Source of the DNA: Tuctoria greenei
Taxonomy: Eukaryota > Streptophyta > Magnoliopsida > Poales > Poaceae
Length of the DNA stretch: 64,000 bases
Assembly: GCA_036927565.1 (NCBI GenBank)
Contig: JAYESD010000002.1
Span: 229,235,605 to 229,299,604, forward strand
Direction: 5' to 3'
The notes beneath the pieces were generated by a model. It made no database searches, was not told the origin of the DNA, and was given only the letters and a program-made list of their open reading frames with translations. Every line of letters starts with the position of its first letter. The first letter of the stretch is position 1. Positions 1 through 11,107 of the stretch are shown here, one piece after another. The translations under genes were made by a program, and so were the position numbers.

Positions 1-1
1 G

Positions 2-1636
2 CAAGTACCACACCCAAGAGTACACAAATGCATCCAAAGAGATCACCCAATCGACAACATCATCGGTGATACCCAAAAGGGAGTAACTACTAGATCTCGC
101 ATAGCTAATTTTTGTGAGCATTACTCGTTTGTGTCCTTTTTGGAACCATGCAGGGTGGAGGATGCATTGAAGGATCCGGATTGGGTAGTGGCCATGCAAG
201 AGGAACTCAACAATTTCAAAAGGAACGAGGTGTGGGAACTAATCGAGAGACCCAAATCCAACGTTGTCAGCACCAAATGGGTCTTCTGCAACAAACAAGA
301 CGAACACGGGGTGGTGACGAGGAACAAGGCACGACTTGCGGCCAAAGCGTATTCACAAATCGAAGGTTTAAATTTCAATGAGACCTTTGCTCCCGTAGCT
401 AGACTTGAATCTATTAAAATATTACTTGTATATGCTACTCACCATGATTTCAAGCTCTATCAAATGGATGTGAAAAGCGCCTTCCTCAACGGACCAATCA
501 AGGAGGAGGTGTATGTGGAGCAACCCCCCGGGTTTCAATGCGAAGAGTTCCCCGATCACGTATTTAAATTGCGTAAGGCTCTCTACGGCCTCAAACAAGC
601 TCCTAGAGCTTGGTATGAGTTTCTTAGAGATTTATTAATTGAGAATGGCTTTAAGATTGGCAATGTAGATTATACACTGTTTACAAAGAATTTTGACAAT
701 GATCTATTTGTTTGTCAAATTTATGTTGATTATATAATCTTTGGTTCAACTAACAACTCTTTTTGTGAGGAATTTAGTAAAATTATGACAGATAGATTTG
801 AGATGTCTATGATGGGAGAGCTAAAGTACTTATTGGGATTCAAAGTGAGGCAACAAAAGGAAGGGACGTTCATAGGCCAAACGAAGTACACTCAAGACAT
901 ACTCAAGAAGTTTGGAATGGACAAGGCGAAGCCCATAAAGACTCACATGGCAACGAATGGCCACTTGGATCTCAATGAAGATGGATCTAGCGTCGACCAA
1001 AAGGTATATCGCTCCATGATTGGACATCTACTCTATTTATGTGCATCTAGGCCACACATTATGTTGAGTGTATGTTTGTGTGCAAGATTTCAAGCCAATC
1101 CTAAGGAGTGTCACTTGACAGCCGTAGAAAGGATCTTGAGATATTTAGTTCATACACCCAACCTTGGTCTTTGGTATCCAAAAGTCTCCAAATTCAATCT
1201 CATTGGTCACTCCGATGCAGATTATGCCAGATGCAAAGTAGATCGAAAAAATACCTCTGGTACATGCCAATTCCTAGGTAGATCCCTAGTTTCTTGGTCC
1301 TCCAAGAAACAAAACTCCATTGCCTTATCCACAGTCGAAGCGGGGTATGTTGCAGCCGAGAGTTATTGTGCACAACTACTTTGGATGCGACTAACTCTAA
1401 GGGATTACGGTTAAAATATGAATCGTATTCCACTCCTTTGTGACAATGAGAGTGCCATTAAAATTGCCCATAATCCAGTTGAGCACTCTAGAACCAAACA
1501 CATAGACATCCGGCATCACTTCTTGAGAGACCACTCCATGAAAGGAGATATAGCCATTTCCCATGTCAACACCGAAAAACAATTGGCCGACATATTCACC
1601 AAGCCAGTTGATGAAAAACGCTTTTGCGAGCTTTGA
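2..1636 (+). pseudogene. pol: copia pol C-terminal part: reverse transcriptase and RNase H, inactivated
   Basis: The frame is open from base 2 to a stop at 1412-1414 and continues in the same frame to about 1636, so the stop is a nonsense change (TAA where the two sibling copies have TAC). The product is the copia RT (PF07727-type, from about base 200) followed by the copia RNase H (D-A-D-Y near 1215) and a C-terminal tail ending near KRFCEL. Two active-site defects are visible. The RT catalytic motif reads Y-V-D-Y (722-733), with the second aspartate replaced by tyrosine. The RNase H motif reads V-E-A-G-Y where this family usually has E-A-E-Y. The 5' part (gag, protease, integrase) lies before the window. 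It was once part of a single gag-pol polyprotein and is clearly dead. Confidence 0.92.
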
Positions 1637-2656
1637 AATGAACTAAACATCCTTGATGCTCGGAATGTGGCTTGAAATGTTGCATAACTGTATGAATTCT
1701 TCAAAATATGTTGATTGGATTGTGAAAATCATCTCTCTCAATTTTCTGCGAAAAACTATGCCAATTACTAGATCTTGGTGAATTATGGTCATTGCTTGAT
1801 TGTTGTATGCTTACTGATCATATTCATCAAGATTATTTGATTTGATTTGCCTCCCTATTTTCTAAATATGTACCTTCAAATATATATGAATGGGCTAAGA
1901 AGTTCTTGCCTGGTGACCACGGACTATTCCGTGGTTACCCAGACTAGTCCGCCCATGCACACTAGTTCTAGAGCGCCGGTTAGGCCGGACTAGTCCGGCA
2001 GACCACGTACTAGTCCGATATAGCCTCTGGAAAAGTTGGGACTAGTCCGGTCATTTATGGACTTGTCCGATTTTTCGTGTCCATAACTCTAGCCGCCGCC
2101 AAACCCTAATTCCCTCACCCTCACAACTTGCCTCAAGCTTCTCTCTCTTCGCGCTCGAGCTCCCAAGGCGATTTCTTGCTTTCTCCAACAAAAAGCTCAG
2201 CATTTGGGCGGAAATCAAGCTTCCTTGCTCGGAGATTGAAGTTCACGGACTTGTTCGGCCTTCAACACCCTCATCTCCAAGTTTCAAGCGATTTCTTCGG
2301 TAATTTTCGCCCAAACCCTAGAAATCCCTATTTTCTTCATTGTTGATCGAATAGCCTAGCTTCTTTCACCTAATACTAGTGTCCTTGATGTATTACATTG
2401 CTATTAGGCTAATTTTGCATTGAGATAGTCCATTTGTCTCATATGTTAGGTTTTTGAGGATGAATACCGGAATAGTCCGGTCCATGCACGGACAAGTTCG
2501 GTCACCCCGGACTAGTTCGTGTCTGTACACCGGACAAGTTCGATTTTTCTGAACTCAACCCTAACTTTTTAATTCCTCAATGCAAATTCTCTTGTCATCC
2601 ATTAAATCCCTTGTCATCCATTGTTATCCATACCTTGTACGATTCATTCTCAGGAC
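1637..2656 (+). other. pol-ORF3 leader with two palindrome clusters
   Basis: Non-coding spacer between pol and the third ORF. It holds two clusters of the 12-bp palindrome family (CGGACTAGTCCG, CGGACAAGTTCG and variants) at about 1917-2075 and 2466-2550. Between them is a pyrimidine-rich stretch (2100-2350). Homologous leaders occur in copy B (12046-13080, reverse) and at the right edge of the window (63254-64000). Conservation in all three copies suggests a function, perhaps a promoter or leader for the third ORF, but this is inference. Confidence 0.7.
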
Positions 2657-4212
2657 ATGTCGTGCTCTCACGACGAAGCTTCAGACTTCGAAGCCGAGAT
2701 GGCCCAACAAGCCCCGCTTCAGTCCTCGACGGACCAAAGCAAGAAGCAACCTTCCAAGTCAGCCCCCTCTCCTCCTCATTCTCAAAAGAGGGTGGCTCGA
2801 TGCAAGGTGCCTGCTTTAAGGGCTACCGCAGGTGGTGGCCCTAGCTCGGCGAATGCCCGCCTAGCCAAGGGCAAGGGCAAGGGGATCGCAACGGGCCCGA
2901 TTGGCCCCCTGAAGATGTCAGCCCCAAAACAAGGGGCTTGGGATCCCGCAGAAGTCAGGTTCAATGGGAAGGGCAGCGACTTGGCTGTAAAATTCAGAAA
3001 TGTTGATTGGTATGGCCGCCCGGAGCAAGCTGTGGATGGCAGATTTTGAAGTAACTTCCATGCAGACTTTTACAAGTTTGTATATCTCCAGATGAAGACG
3101 TCTATAGTGCGCAGCCAGTGGATTGATTGGGCACATTTTGAGAAGAAGGGCTGCTCACCATTTGTTGAAGTGGTGGAAGCAATTGAGAGGCATGGCCTGA
3201 AGGATCTCTTTGCCTTCAAGAACAACTGGAATGATGAGGTCATAGCGCAATTCTTTGCGACTTGCCATTTCTCCAGTGATGATGAAGAGAGTGTTACTTG
3301 GATGACTCACGGATCTAAGTACAGTATAACCTATGAAGACTTTGCAAGCCTACTGCACCTTGACACCTCAAGCAATGACTGCTTAATCATCCACAACCTA
3401 GGTGTCATAGAGAAGGAAAGGATGAAGTTCCTCTATGAGCCCAACTCCAAGTTCAACCCCCCTTCCACCAAGAACATGAAGCCATTCATTGTGGTGTTGA
3501 ACAGAGTTTTGAGGAAGACAATTGCCCCCAAGGATGGGGATGCTGGGAGTGTGCAGGGCTACCTTCGGACCCTGATGAGGGTCATAAGCAAGGACCGCAA
3601 GTTTGATGTGGCTGACTATATCTGGAATGATATGGTCAACATCTCTTGCACACCCAATAGGTCTTGTGGCTATGCTACGTATCTTATGTTCATGATTGAG
3701 AAAGTCACTAGGATTGAGTTTGTCAAAGATGTGGAGCATCTTCCTTTGAGGCCCCAGATGCCCCAAAAGCCAAGCACTCAAGCTGCTCCCTCCCCTGATT
3801 CTGTTGTAGAGGCTCCACCGAGAGCAAGTGAAAATGTCAGGGATGCCCGTACCACTAGGGCAGCTCCTCAAAAAGGGGCTGCGAGCAGCATCCTGAAGTA
3901 TCTTGCGGCCATCTTCGAATCTTGCCGCAAGACTGAGATCATAAGTCACAAGCTTAACCAAAAGAGAAAGTTGATATGTGATATGTGAAGGCAAATATCA
4001 AGCAGCTAAGTCAAAAGCTGGAGATCGACCCCATTGGATCTCCAGTAATATCTGAGGACTCTGACCCTGACATCACCGAGCTCGGTCCCTTGACCCCCTC
4101 CGAGCTTGCCTACTTTGGCGTTGGGGGCTCGAGCGGCTCTGCACCTCCTCCTCCACCTCATCAGCCCGATGACGAAGATGAAGACGATGAGAGGACCGAC
4201 AGCAAGACGTGA
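2657..4212 (+). pseudogene. Sirevirus third ORF (env-like position), broken
   Basis: Begins at ATG 2657. The N-terminus is acidic, then basic with Lys/Gly-rich stretches. From about 2990 there is a globular part starting W-Y-G-R-P and containing F-Y-K-F-V-Y-L, F-F-A-T-C-H-F and E-D-F-A-S-L-L-H-L. The end is Pro/Ala-rich and strongly acidic (near 4165-4200). The globular part resembles the 'putative plant transposon protein' families often annotated in plant genomes; I cannot assign a function. The position between pol and the 3' LTR matches the env-like gene of Sireviruses, but I see no convincing signal peptide or transmembrane helix. It is interrupted by TGA at 3047-3049 in an otherwise continuing frame and by a frameshift near 3985. 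Copy B keeps only the first ~20 codons of this ORF (near 12046-12106). Confidence 0.75.
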
Positions 4213-4699
4213 AGACTTTAGGTCCCTCCTCTCCTTCTTTTTGGTTTATTGATGCCAAAGGGGGAGAGATTGAGTGAGAGTCTTAGGTCTTAGGTCTTAG
4301 GTCTTTAGCTGTAGGATGCGAGGAGAGAGCTTTCTTTGTGCTTTTTGTCTATTTTGTGGGTTGTAAAACTGTTCAATATGCTATTTTGTTACTTAATGGT
4401 TCTGTGATGCAATATCTTGATCTACTTGTGAATTAATATATGAAATCTGTGATCTTGCTCCTACAATGACATATATGCTTGTTATTGGTATGTTAATGTC
4501 AATTATGTCATTCTCTTCATGATTATTGTTTCAATGCACTTAGTTATGCATCCCACCATAAAGAATGCACATATGAATCATTTTTTCATTGCTAGATGTA
4601 TTTTAAACTCATATGTGCATGCTTTATGAAAATCTCCACTTTTTATCATATTTTGTGAAATCTCAATTGGTTGTCATCAATCACCAAAAAGGGGGAGAT
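4213..4699 (+). other. 3' untranslated region and polypurine tracts of element A
   Basis: AT-rich region after the third ORF. The polypurine tract at 4686-4699 (AAAAAGGGGGAGAT) lies directly against the LTR and would prime plus-strand DNA synthesis. A second copy of the core (AAAGGGGGAGAG, 4257-4268) lies just after the third ORF; multiple polypurine copies are a Sirevirus trait. A short TCTTAGG repeat is at 4281-4303. No gene seen. Confidence 0.75.
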
Positions 4700-4948
4700 T
4701 GAAAGTGCATCTAGGAATCCCTTGTGGGTTTTGGATGATTTATGACAAGCAAATGAGATCCTAACTACTTTGTTAAGATGAGCACAGGTTTTTAGTTGAA
4801 AACAAGCAAAGTGCCAAAAAGAAGGGAGAATGAGGAGCAATATGGAGAAGAGCTCAAGTAACAAGAGTAGTAGATCATTGTGTGTGGAGTGTGTTAAGGA
4901 AACACACCCCAAGAGCTCAAACACAAATAAACACACACATTGTACAGG

Positions 4949-5422
4949 ACCGGACTAGTTCGACTGACACTGGACTAGTCTGATATCTCTCTCTGCACAA
5001 GATCGGACAAGTACGATATGTCTCTGACTTGAATCGGACTAGTCCTCCCCGGTACGGACTAGTCCTCAAAACACTTCACAAGTCACACAAAATCGGACAA
5101 TTCCGATCACACACCGGACTAGTCCGATATCTTTCTGATGTCAATCGGACAAGTCCGATATTAGCACGGACTAGTCCGGAAAACTCTCTGACATAAATTG
5201 GACAAGTCCTCCAAGTGCGGACTTGTCCTCATAACCACTTAGAGTTTCACTGTCTGGACAAGTCCGATGTCTATCGGACTAGTCCGAAGATTTCCAGAAG
5301 CGAAATCGGAAAAGTCCGCTCCTAGCCGGACTAGTCCGATATTTTGGAACACTTAGGGTTTGCTTCACACAGCACATCGAACTAGTCCGGTGTCCACCAT
5401 GGACTAGTCTGATCTTTCTAGA
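4949..5422. repeat. palindrome cluster in LTR A (about 17 units)
   Basis: Counting by eye gives about 17 copies of CGGACTAGTCCG, CGGACAAGTCCG, CGGACTTGTCCT and one- or two-base variants, separated by 10-25 bp and often preceded by AT and followed by GATAT. Two more copies lie at about 6104-6144. The cluster is in U3, directly upstream of the TATA box at 5450. Confidence 0.9.
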
Positions 5423-5449
5423 CCCTAACGGTCACTTTTAGAAACCCCA

Positions 5450-5457
5450 TATAAATA
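5450..5457 (+). promoter_or_regulatory. TATA box of LTR A
   Basis: TATAAATA in the middle of the LTR, about 30 bp downstream of the last unit of the main palindrome cluster. The equivalent box is present in LTR B at 19525-19532 on the minus strand. This is the likely start region for the genomic RNA. Confidence 0.65.
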
Positions 5458-6462
5458 GATGTGCACGGCCCAACTCTAATTACTCTCGACCCCCTGCGCC
5501 GTCACACCTCCCAATAGACTCAAAAACACATCTATCCACGAAATCAAAAGCCACAAAGATCAATCCTTTGAGGATACACTTCAAAACATTGGAGAGACAT
5601 GTTTCATCACTGTTGAGATCTTGGTTTGATTCCCTAACACACTCCTGTGATTTTCATTGTAATCTTTTGAGTGTGTTCTTGGTAGATTTGTCATTGTAAT
5701 CTAGGGGATCCCTCAACGTGTGAGAAGGCCCCTTGAATTTGGTTATTTACCCTTTGTGATAAGAGAAGAGGATTGGCCTTCGTGGCGATCCGACGAGGGT
5801 AGGGTTGGAGAAGACCCGGTCCTTTTGTGGACTCCTCAACGTGGATGTAGGTTACCTTTGTGGGAGCTGAACCACGGGATAAATTGCTTGTGTCTTGCTT
5901 TGTGTTCATCGTTCTTATTCATCACAACAATCTAGGGTTTCAACCAATATTGCTTACTTTACGTTGAATCATTAGGTATAAGATTGAATTGTGATATATC
6001 CTAGTCCATAATCGCGCAACACCTAAATTACAAGTATATTTCTGCTGAATACATCCTAGAATCAAATTAATTGATCAAACTTGATTAACTTAGTCGGTAT
6101 ACACTGGACTAGTCCGCACTTTACCGGACTAGTCCGATATCTCTGGTTTTGATCTGGTTGTTAAGTGTTGCAGGTTTAGACAAATTTCAAAATGGCCTAT
6201 TCACCCCCCCCCCCCCCCCGCCCTCTAGGCCACATTCACTTTGAGAGTAGCCCGCGGAGGTTCATTTTTAGGTGGGGGCTTAGTGTCCGGTGAGGTCGCG
6301 CATTTGAGGTACTACGGTGAGACGGTGGTTCTACGTGGTTCGGGCCGTCGGAGCGTAATACCCTACTCCACGGTGAGGTTTGTATTGCTTGAGTGTCTGA
6401 GTGTGTGTGAGTGTAGAAGATTAGCTTTTGTTGGTCCCCTTGTAACGGTGGCAGCTCGGTCT

Positions 6463-6469
6463 TTTTATA
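6463..6469 (-). promoter_or_regulatory. TATA box of Tat LTR fragment D
   Basis: Reads TATAAAA on the minus strand. It aligns with the TATA boxes of LTRs F and G. The flanking inverted repeat is only partly preserved here (CGGTC on one side, GGCCG on the other). Confidence 0.55.
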
Positions 6470-6864
6470 GTCAAGGCCGAACACCTTACAAGTGGGGTCC
6501 ATGGCCCGACATGTGGCTCTGGGTGATCATATCCTATACAAGATCTAAGACTTTCTCATAAGCTGCCTCTGACCGTGGCTTGAATATCCGTCGTCTTGTT
6601 GCGTCGGACGCCAGTGGCTATGCGTAGTCATTGATGATGACAGGGAATGTCTCGTCCGTCTGTTTTGTCGATATAAGCTACCCACTTGGCAGAGTGGGGT
6701 AGCCCTGCGGCGTCTTCACTATGATGGGATTGGATGTAGCAGTACCTAACAAGGGGTGTGTGTCGCGTCATGCGTCTGTGGTAGGCGCATGCCTTCAAAG
6801 CCTTACTTGGACAAGGCACACCGCCCATTTACTCCCGCAACCTACCGGTCAGGACAAGTTGCAG

Positions 6865-7257
6865 GACACGTGGCAGCACCGGAGCCCGCCTCTACGGGGG
6901 AGGTTGAGTCCTGCACTGCGGGACATGTGGCAGCCCCGGAGCCCAACTACGAGGGAAGTCGAGGGTCCCGGACTGCTGGACACGTGGCATTTTTGGAGCC
7001 CGCCTCTGCAGGGGAGGCCAGTCCGAAGATACGAGCCACGTGGCGGAACCAGAGCCCACTCCTGCGAATGAGCCAGGTCTCGTCCCGCTGGACACGTGGC
7101 AGCCCGGGAGCCTGTATCTTTTAGGGAGCCGAGTACCGTGTTGAGACCACGCGGCAGCTTCGGAGCCTATCCCTGAGAAAGAACAAGGTCCGAGCCTGCT
7201 AGACACGTGGCACCATCGGACCCTGCCTTAACATGGAGGCAGGAAACTCAGGCGTTT
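6865..7257. repeat. seven-unit ~56-bp tandem array with G-box/ABRE-like cores
   Basis: The motif GACACGTGGCA, followed by GGAGCC about 5-9 bp on, starts at 6865, 6922, 6979, 7035, 7091, 7146 and 7202. Intervals are 57, 57, 56, 56, 55 and 56 bp. Five units keep a perfect CACGTGGC; one has CATGTGGC and one CACGCGGC. The rest of each unit is less conserved (GCCCGCCTCT-like). It lies in U3 of the Tat LTR, upstream of the TATA box at 6463-6469 on the minus strand. Confidence 0.9.
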
Positions 7258-7299
7258 TTATCCTGTGCGCGGGGGTACCCGGTCTGCTAGGTACCGACA

Positions 7300-8242
7300 A
7301 TCAGATTTCATAATAGTATCAACATGCATATTAGGTACATCATCTTTAACTACTAAAAATCTATATGTGATGCTCCGGTGAGCATATCATAGAAAGACAC
7401 AATTCACTGTCATTGGTCCAAGCTTACGTTTTCTGGTAATTGGAACATTGACCTTTGCCAAACATCCTCAAGTACGCAAGCATGAAAGTGATGGCTTTCT
7501 CCCAACCCACTCCTCATAAGGGGTTTTCTCTTTACTCTCGTTTGGAATGCGGTTTAGGACACGACATGAAGTCAATAGAGTCTCCCCACACCATGTATTA
7601 GATAAATCGGATGTGTCTAACATGGTATTTACCATGTCACACAATGTGTAGTTTTTCCTCTCGGCTACCCTGTTTGATTGGGGTGAATAGGGAGGTATCC
7701 TCTCATATATAATACTGTGTTCCTCAAAGGAATCATCAAAAAAATTGGGAAAATACTCGCCACCACGATCTGACCTAAGACGCTTGATCTTTCTCTTTAA
7801 TTGATTTTCTACTTCAGATTTATAGATTTTAAAGTAGCCTAAAGCTTCATCTTTAGTTTGCAATAAGTAAACATAGCAGAATCTAGTATAATCATCTATT
7901 AACGTCATGAAGTATTTTTTCCACCTTTTGTCAACACATCATTCATCTCGCATAGATCAGAATATATAAGTTCTAGGGGTGCCAAGTGTCTCTCCTTGGC
8001 TGCCTTGTGAGGCTTTCGAGGGTTCTTTGATTGCACACAACTCTGATACTTAGAACATTTAGCAACGGTGAATTCAATTAATTTGAGACTAGATAGCCAA
8101 TTCAATAAACAAAATTAACGTGACATAAACGAAATGTCAAAGACTCGCATCATCATGAACACTACCACAAATATGATTCACTAACTTATTATTAAACTCT
8201 GAAAGAAAAAAGCAAAAAAAGCCTCCGCATTCATTGCCTTTA
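7300..8242 (-). pseudogene. pol: copia element C, integrase part (left piece)
   Basis: Minus-strand copia pol, read from 8237 leftwards: a GAG-pre-integrase region (V-N-H-I-C-G-S near 8175 and C-x2-C near 8030), then an integrase core with M-T-L-I-D-D-Y (about 7905), L-R-S-D-R-G-G-E-Y (about 7775) and R-V-A-E-R-K-N (about 7660), and then Y-E-E-W. Several stops and a frameshift near 7905 break it. The protein continues on the other side of element E: the protease-side end at 20761 and this piece join in the family's normal order, with CTTTA at 8238-8242 repeated at 20761-20765. The rest of pol is interrupted by element D at 7299. Confidence 0.85.
8238..8242. repeat. left target-site duplication of element E (CTTTA)
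   Basis: CTTTA directly precedes the TG of the left LTR of element E. The identical 5 bp follows the right LTR end at 20761-20765. Copia C coding sequence resumes on both sides, which confirms insertion of E into C. Confidence 0.9.
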
Positions 8243-11107
8243 TGTGACACATGGTTCCGAAAATGAACCAAGTGAATGCATATGTGTGCCCAGGACGTTC
8301 AACACACATACACGAGTGCAATCATAAAAGAATACACAGAAAATTACCACAAAACAAGATTAATTAAGTAGTTTTATTACACAAACCACATTATCCTCGA
8401 GTACAAGCTCTAAAGAATATTATTGACATGTTTGAACTAATGTAGTGGAAATAAACTAAATAAGCAAACTAAGCAAAAGGCATAGCGCAGCTCCAACACT
8501 CCACAGGCAAAGCTGATGGTGGACACGGCCTAGAACTCCGCGTTATCATCATTATACTCTCAATCCTGACCTGCAACTGTTGGTGGGGGAATTACAAGGG
8601 TGAGTACATGTCGTACTCAGCAGGTGTGGAAAGTATGACATGTAGCTGATTCAAATGAAAAATATAATAAAGGCTAAGTGCTGAAAAGTACATTAAGACA
8701 TTTGAAAAGCAATATATTATATGTATGTGAAATAACCCATCATAAACCATAATTATTAAAAAAAAGTACCATTCCATACTTCATTACCATCATCCATATT
8801 CCAGATTTATCATTACCAATAATCATATCTAATATCATAAACCATAATACCATCCATAACCATAACCATGTTATTAACCATAATCATAACCAAACCATAA
8901 CCATAACCAGACCATACCACCATCCCAAATTCCCAAGTTTCCCCTAATCATGTGATGGTCCAGGTTGCTCATAACTGGGAGCACGACTATCATGAGAGTT
9001 TTATTAGACACACTCTGCAGAGGTTGTACCGCTTTACCCACGTGTTTGTGATTTCATCACCTTGCAGTGACTAGAACCTCTATTATGCCGTCTCACACTT
9101 TCATCGGTGTGTGACCAAGAGATCAAAAAAATAGCCTTTACAAAGGGATTACTAGCCTATTTAGACCCCACTGAGGTTTCAGCGGTGGCGATGCCTCCGA
9201 CTGAGCACATATTCAACCAAGGGCCCCCTCTTGAGCCATTCGGATCCCAGGGTAGTCCCACCAATCATCAACAAACCCAATCCGACTACTCCTTCCCCGA
9301 GCATACTTAATGGTCCAAATAGCACTGGCAAAGCCCTAATTAATCAGCTACGCCACACCCATACTTGGTCTCGTGGTGGCACTGTAAATCCTGGATGATC
9401 GCTCCACGAACTGCTCCTTAGATCTAAAGCAAGCAATACCACCATAACATCCAACCCATCCACATACCAGGCTTGCTTAGATCACCCATTACCATATCAT
9501 ATTGACCAGTTCATATTAACCATAATATCATTAATGCATAACTAAATGGGTAGTGTTGTTTTCCCATCCCAATTAATTAATCAAAGCAAAAAGGTAAAAA
9601 GCCCTTCCCGACTCTCTACCATATTTTCCAGGTGACAAGGGTGCTCAATAAATCTAGTAAACTTCCTATCATAGGATTTCCCATCAAATTGACAACAGCA
9701 TGCAGTTTTGCAAACACAACATTTATTATAAAAATAGGATCAATATGCTTCAAGGACACTTGCCTTGCTCTTGGGATTGGTTAGGATCAAAGACTTCAAA
9801 ATCTTGGTGCTGGAGATCCTCCACAATGCTCTCTAGCGCAAATCCGTCTAATCCACACAATAAACATAGAAGACAAGAAACACAATAAAAGAGTGCACAT
9901 ATATTACTCAATATGACATGATATGCATGATTAATGCAAATGTAGGGTGGAACTTGTTAATGAGTTTCTTTTAATGATCACTAACTAGATCTGATAGCTT
10001 TAAAAAGTTTATACAGGTTTGGAGTTGATTTGATCAAATTTTAGATTTAATTCAACACAATTTAACTAGGAAGATTGTACTAATCCGCTAGGGACCGAAC
10101 AAGTCTACACTGCGCAAGAACAGCAGATTAGGATTTTCTACATCGATGTGAATTTGGAGATTTGGGGTTGAATTCACGTAAGGAAAAGGAAGTAGAAAGT
10201 ATACCAAGTGTTTAGAACTCCAATGAATCAAAGATCTTGGAGGCAACACTTGGATCTTAACGATCTATGGTTGATGAAGAGCTTGATGGTGGATGTTGTT
10301 GAAGAACGCTAAGTTGATGGAGATCTTGACCCTCTTTCAATTCCCCCTCTTCTTCTTCTTGCTTTAGATATCCTTCTCCCTCCTTGGTGGTGGCTAATCA
10401 CGATCTAAGGTTTGGGTGTGATGGAAAAGTGGCAAATATATGTCAAGCCAAGGGGTGGGGTTGTTTATATAGAGGTGGAGGCTAGGGTTAGATGGATTTC
10501 GAGTTTGAGATGAGTAGAGGTCGGTTCAGAGTCCAACATGGGCTCTAGAAGAGTTAGGCACGACGTCCCTAGGACCACTCAACGTAAAACCCAAGAAACA
10601 AAAGATCAACTCGGAGTCGCGATTTATCGGACAAGTCTGAGAAGGGCCGAACTAGTTCGAAGTTGGACAGAGAGATATCGGACAAGTCCAAACTTATTCA
10701 GAGGGGAAAAATAGACAAGTCTTGGCAAAAATCGGACAAGTCCGACTTTAGTCAGAGGGGAAAACAGACAAGTCCGCTGGAATACCGGACTAGTCCGATC
10801 AAGTCCAGGAACTTAGCAAATTTTTCGAGGAATTGGAAAATTGGACTAGTACGCACAGGACCGGACAAGTCCAAAAGTTTCTAGAGGGAAAATCAGACTA
10901 GTCCGCAGAAAAACGGACAAGTCCGATCAAAGTCAGAGAGAAATCGGACTAGTCCGCACAAAAATCGGACTAGTCCGCACTTCCCAAAATTCTTAAGTGC
11001 GGTTTTGTTTCTAATTCATTTTAAACTTGTTCCTTTTTATGGGGATTAATGTTAAACATATTTAATGATGGATGCAGGGCATGATGCATGAAAAAGAGGG
11101 TGTTACA
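8243..11107 (-). repeat. 3' LTR of chromovirus E
   Basis: 2865 bp in minus orientation. The 5' end is at 11107 (TGTAACACCC on the minus strand) and the 3' end at 8243. It contains a palindrome cluster (10627-10983), a CCATAA-rich simple stretch (about 8800-8930) and GAGTACATGTCGTACTCAGC (8601-8620), a block I recognise from grass gypsy LTRs. Short open frames within it (for example 9107-9310) have no recognisable product. The side facing the internal region carries a polypurine-like AAGGGGTGTAGG on the minus strand just past 11107. Confidence 0.8.
10627..10983. repeat. palindrome cluster in LTR of chromovirus E (about 13 units)
   Basis: About 13 copies of CGGACAAGTCCG, CGGACTAGTCCG and near variants, spaced 15-30 bp. 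The same motif family is found in the unrelated Sirevirus-like LTRs. The 5' LTR remnant (20257-20637) carries the homologous cluster with one extra unit. Confidence 0.9.

Larger units (their letters stand above)
1..6238 (+). mobile_element. Sirevirus-like Ty1/copia retrotransposon A (5' part outside window)
   Basis: Order read on the plus strand: end of pol (RT-RNase H), a 1-kb leader, a third ORF, a polypurine tract and a complete 3' LTR that ends at 6238 in CATTCA. A third ORF between pol and the 3' LTR, together with duplicated AAAGGGGGAGA-type polypurine tracts, is characteristic of the Sirevirus (SIRE/Maximus) lineage. The element sits inside the Tat LTR fragment that starts at 6239, so the 5 bp at 6239-6243 (CTTTG) would be its right target duplication. 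The left copy lies outside the window and cannot be checked. The same family occurs twice more, at 12041-20185 (minus) and 44811-64000 (plus, interrupted). Confidence 0.9.
4700..6238 (+). repeat. 3' LTR of Sirevirus-like element A
   Basis: Starts TGAAAGTGCATCTAGG directly after the polypurine tract and ends GGCCACATTCA. The same two ends, in reverse, delimit the LTR of copy B (18761-20185), which fixes both boundaries. The length is 1539 bp. It contains about 19 copies of the 12-bp palindrome upstream of and around the promoter, a TATA box at 5450-5457, and a C16 run at 6204-6219 near the 3' end. Confidence 0.9.
6239..7299 (-). mobile_element. LTR fragment of a Tat/Retand-type Ty3/gypsy element (D)
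   Basis: The right end, GGTACCGACA at 7290-7299, is the reverse complement of the LTR start TGTCGGTACC seen in elements F and G. The block around 6336-6380 (TTCGGGCCG...CCCTACTCCACGG) also matches LTRs F and G. The fragment is therefore a minus-oriented LTR whose 5' terminus is at 7299. Its other side is cut at 6238/6239 by insertion of element A. It lies inside copia element C, which resumes at 7300 (ATCAG, candidate TSD). U3 contains a striking ~56-bp tandem array (6865-7257). Confidence 0.8.

Noticed and set aside
6865..7257. CRISPR-like regular array
   Set aside because: The regular spacing is real, but the spacers are related to each other, the repeat is a short promoter-type motif, and it lies inside a plant LTR.
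9107..9888. Small open frames inside the LTR of element E
   Set aside because: Located in an LTR, no homology, not conserved in the right LTR (that part is missing).
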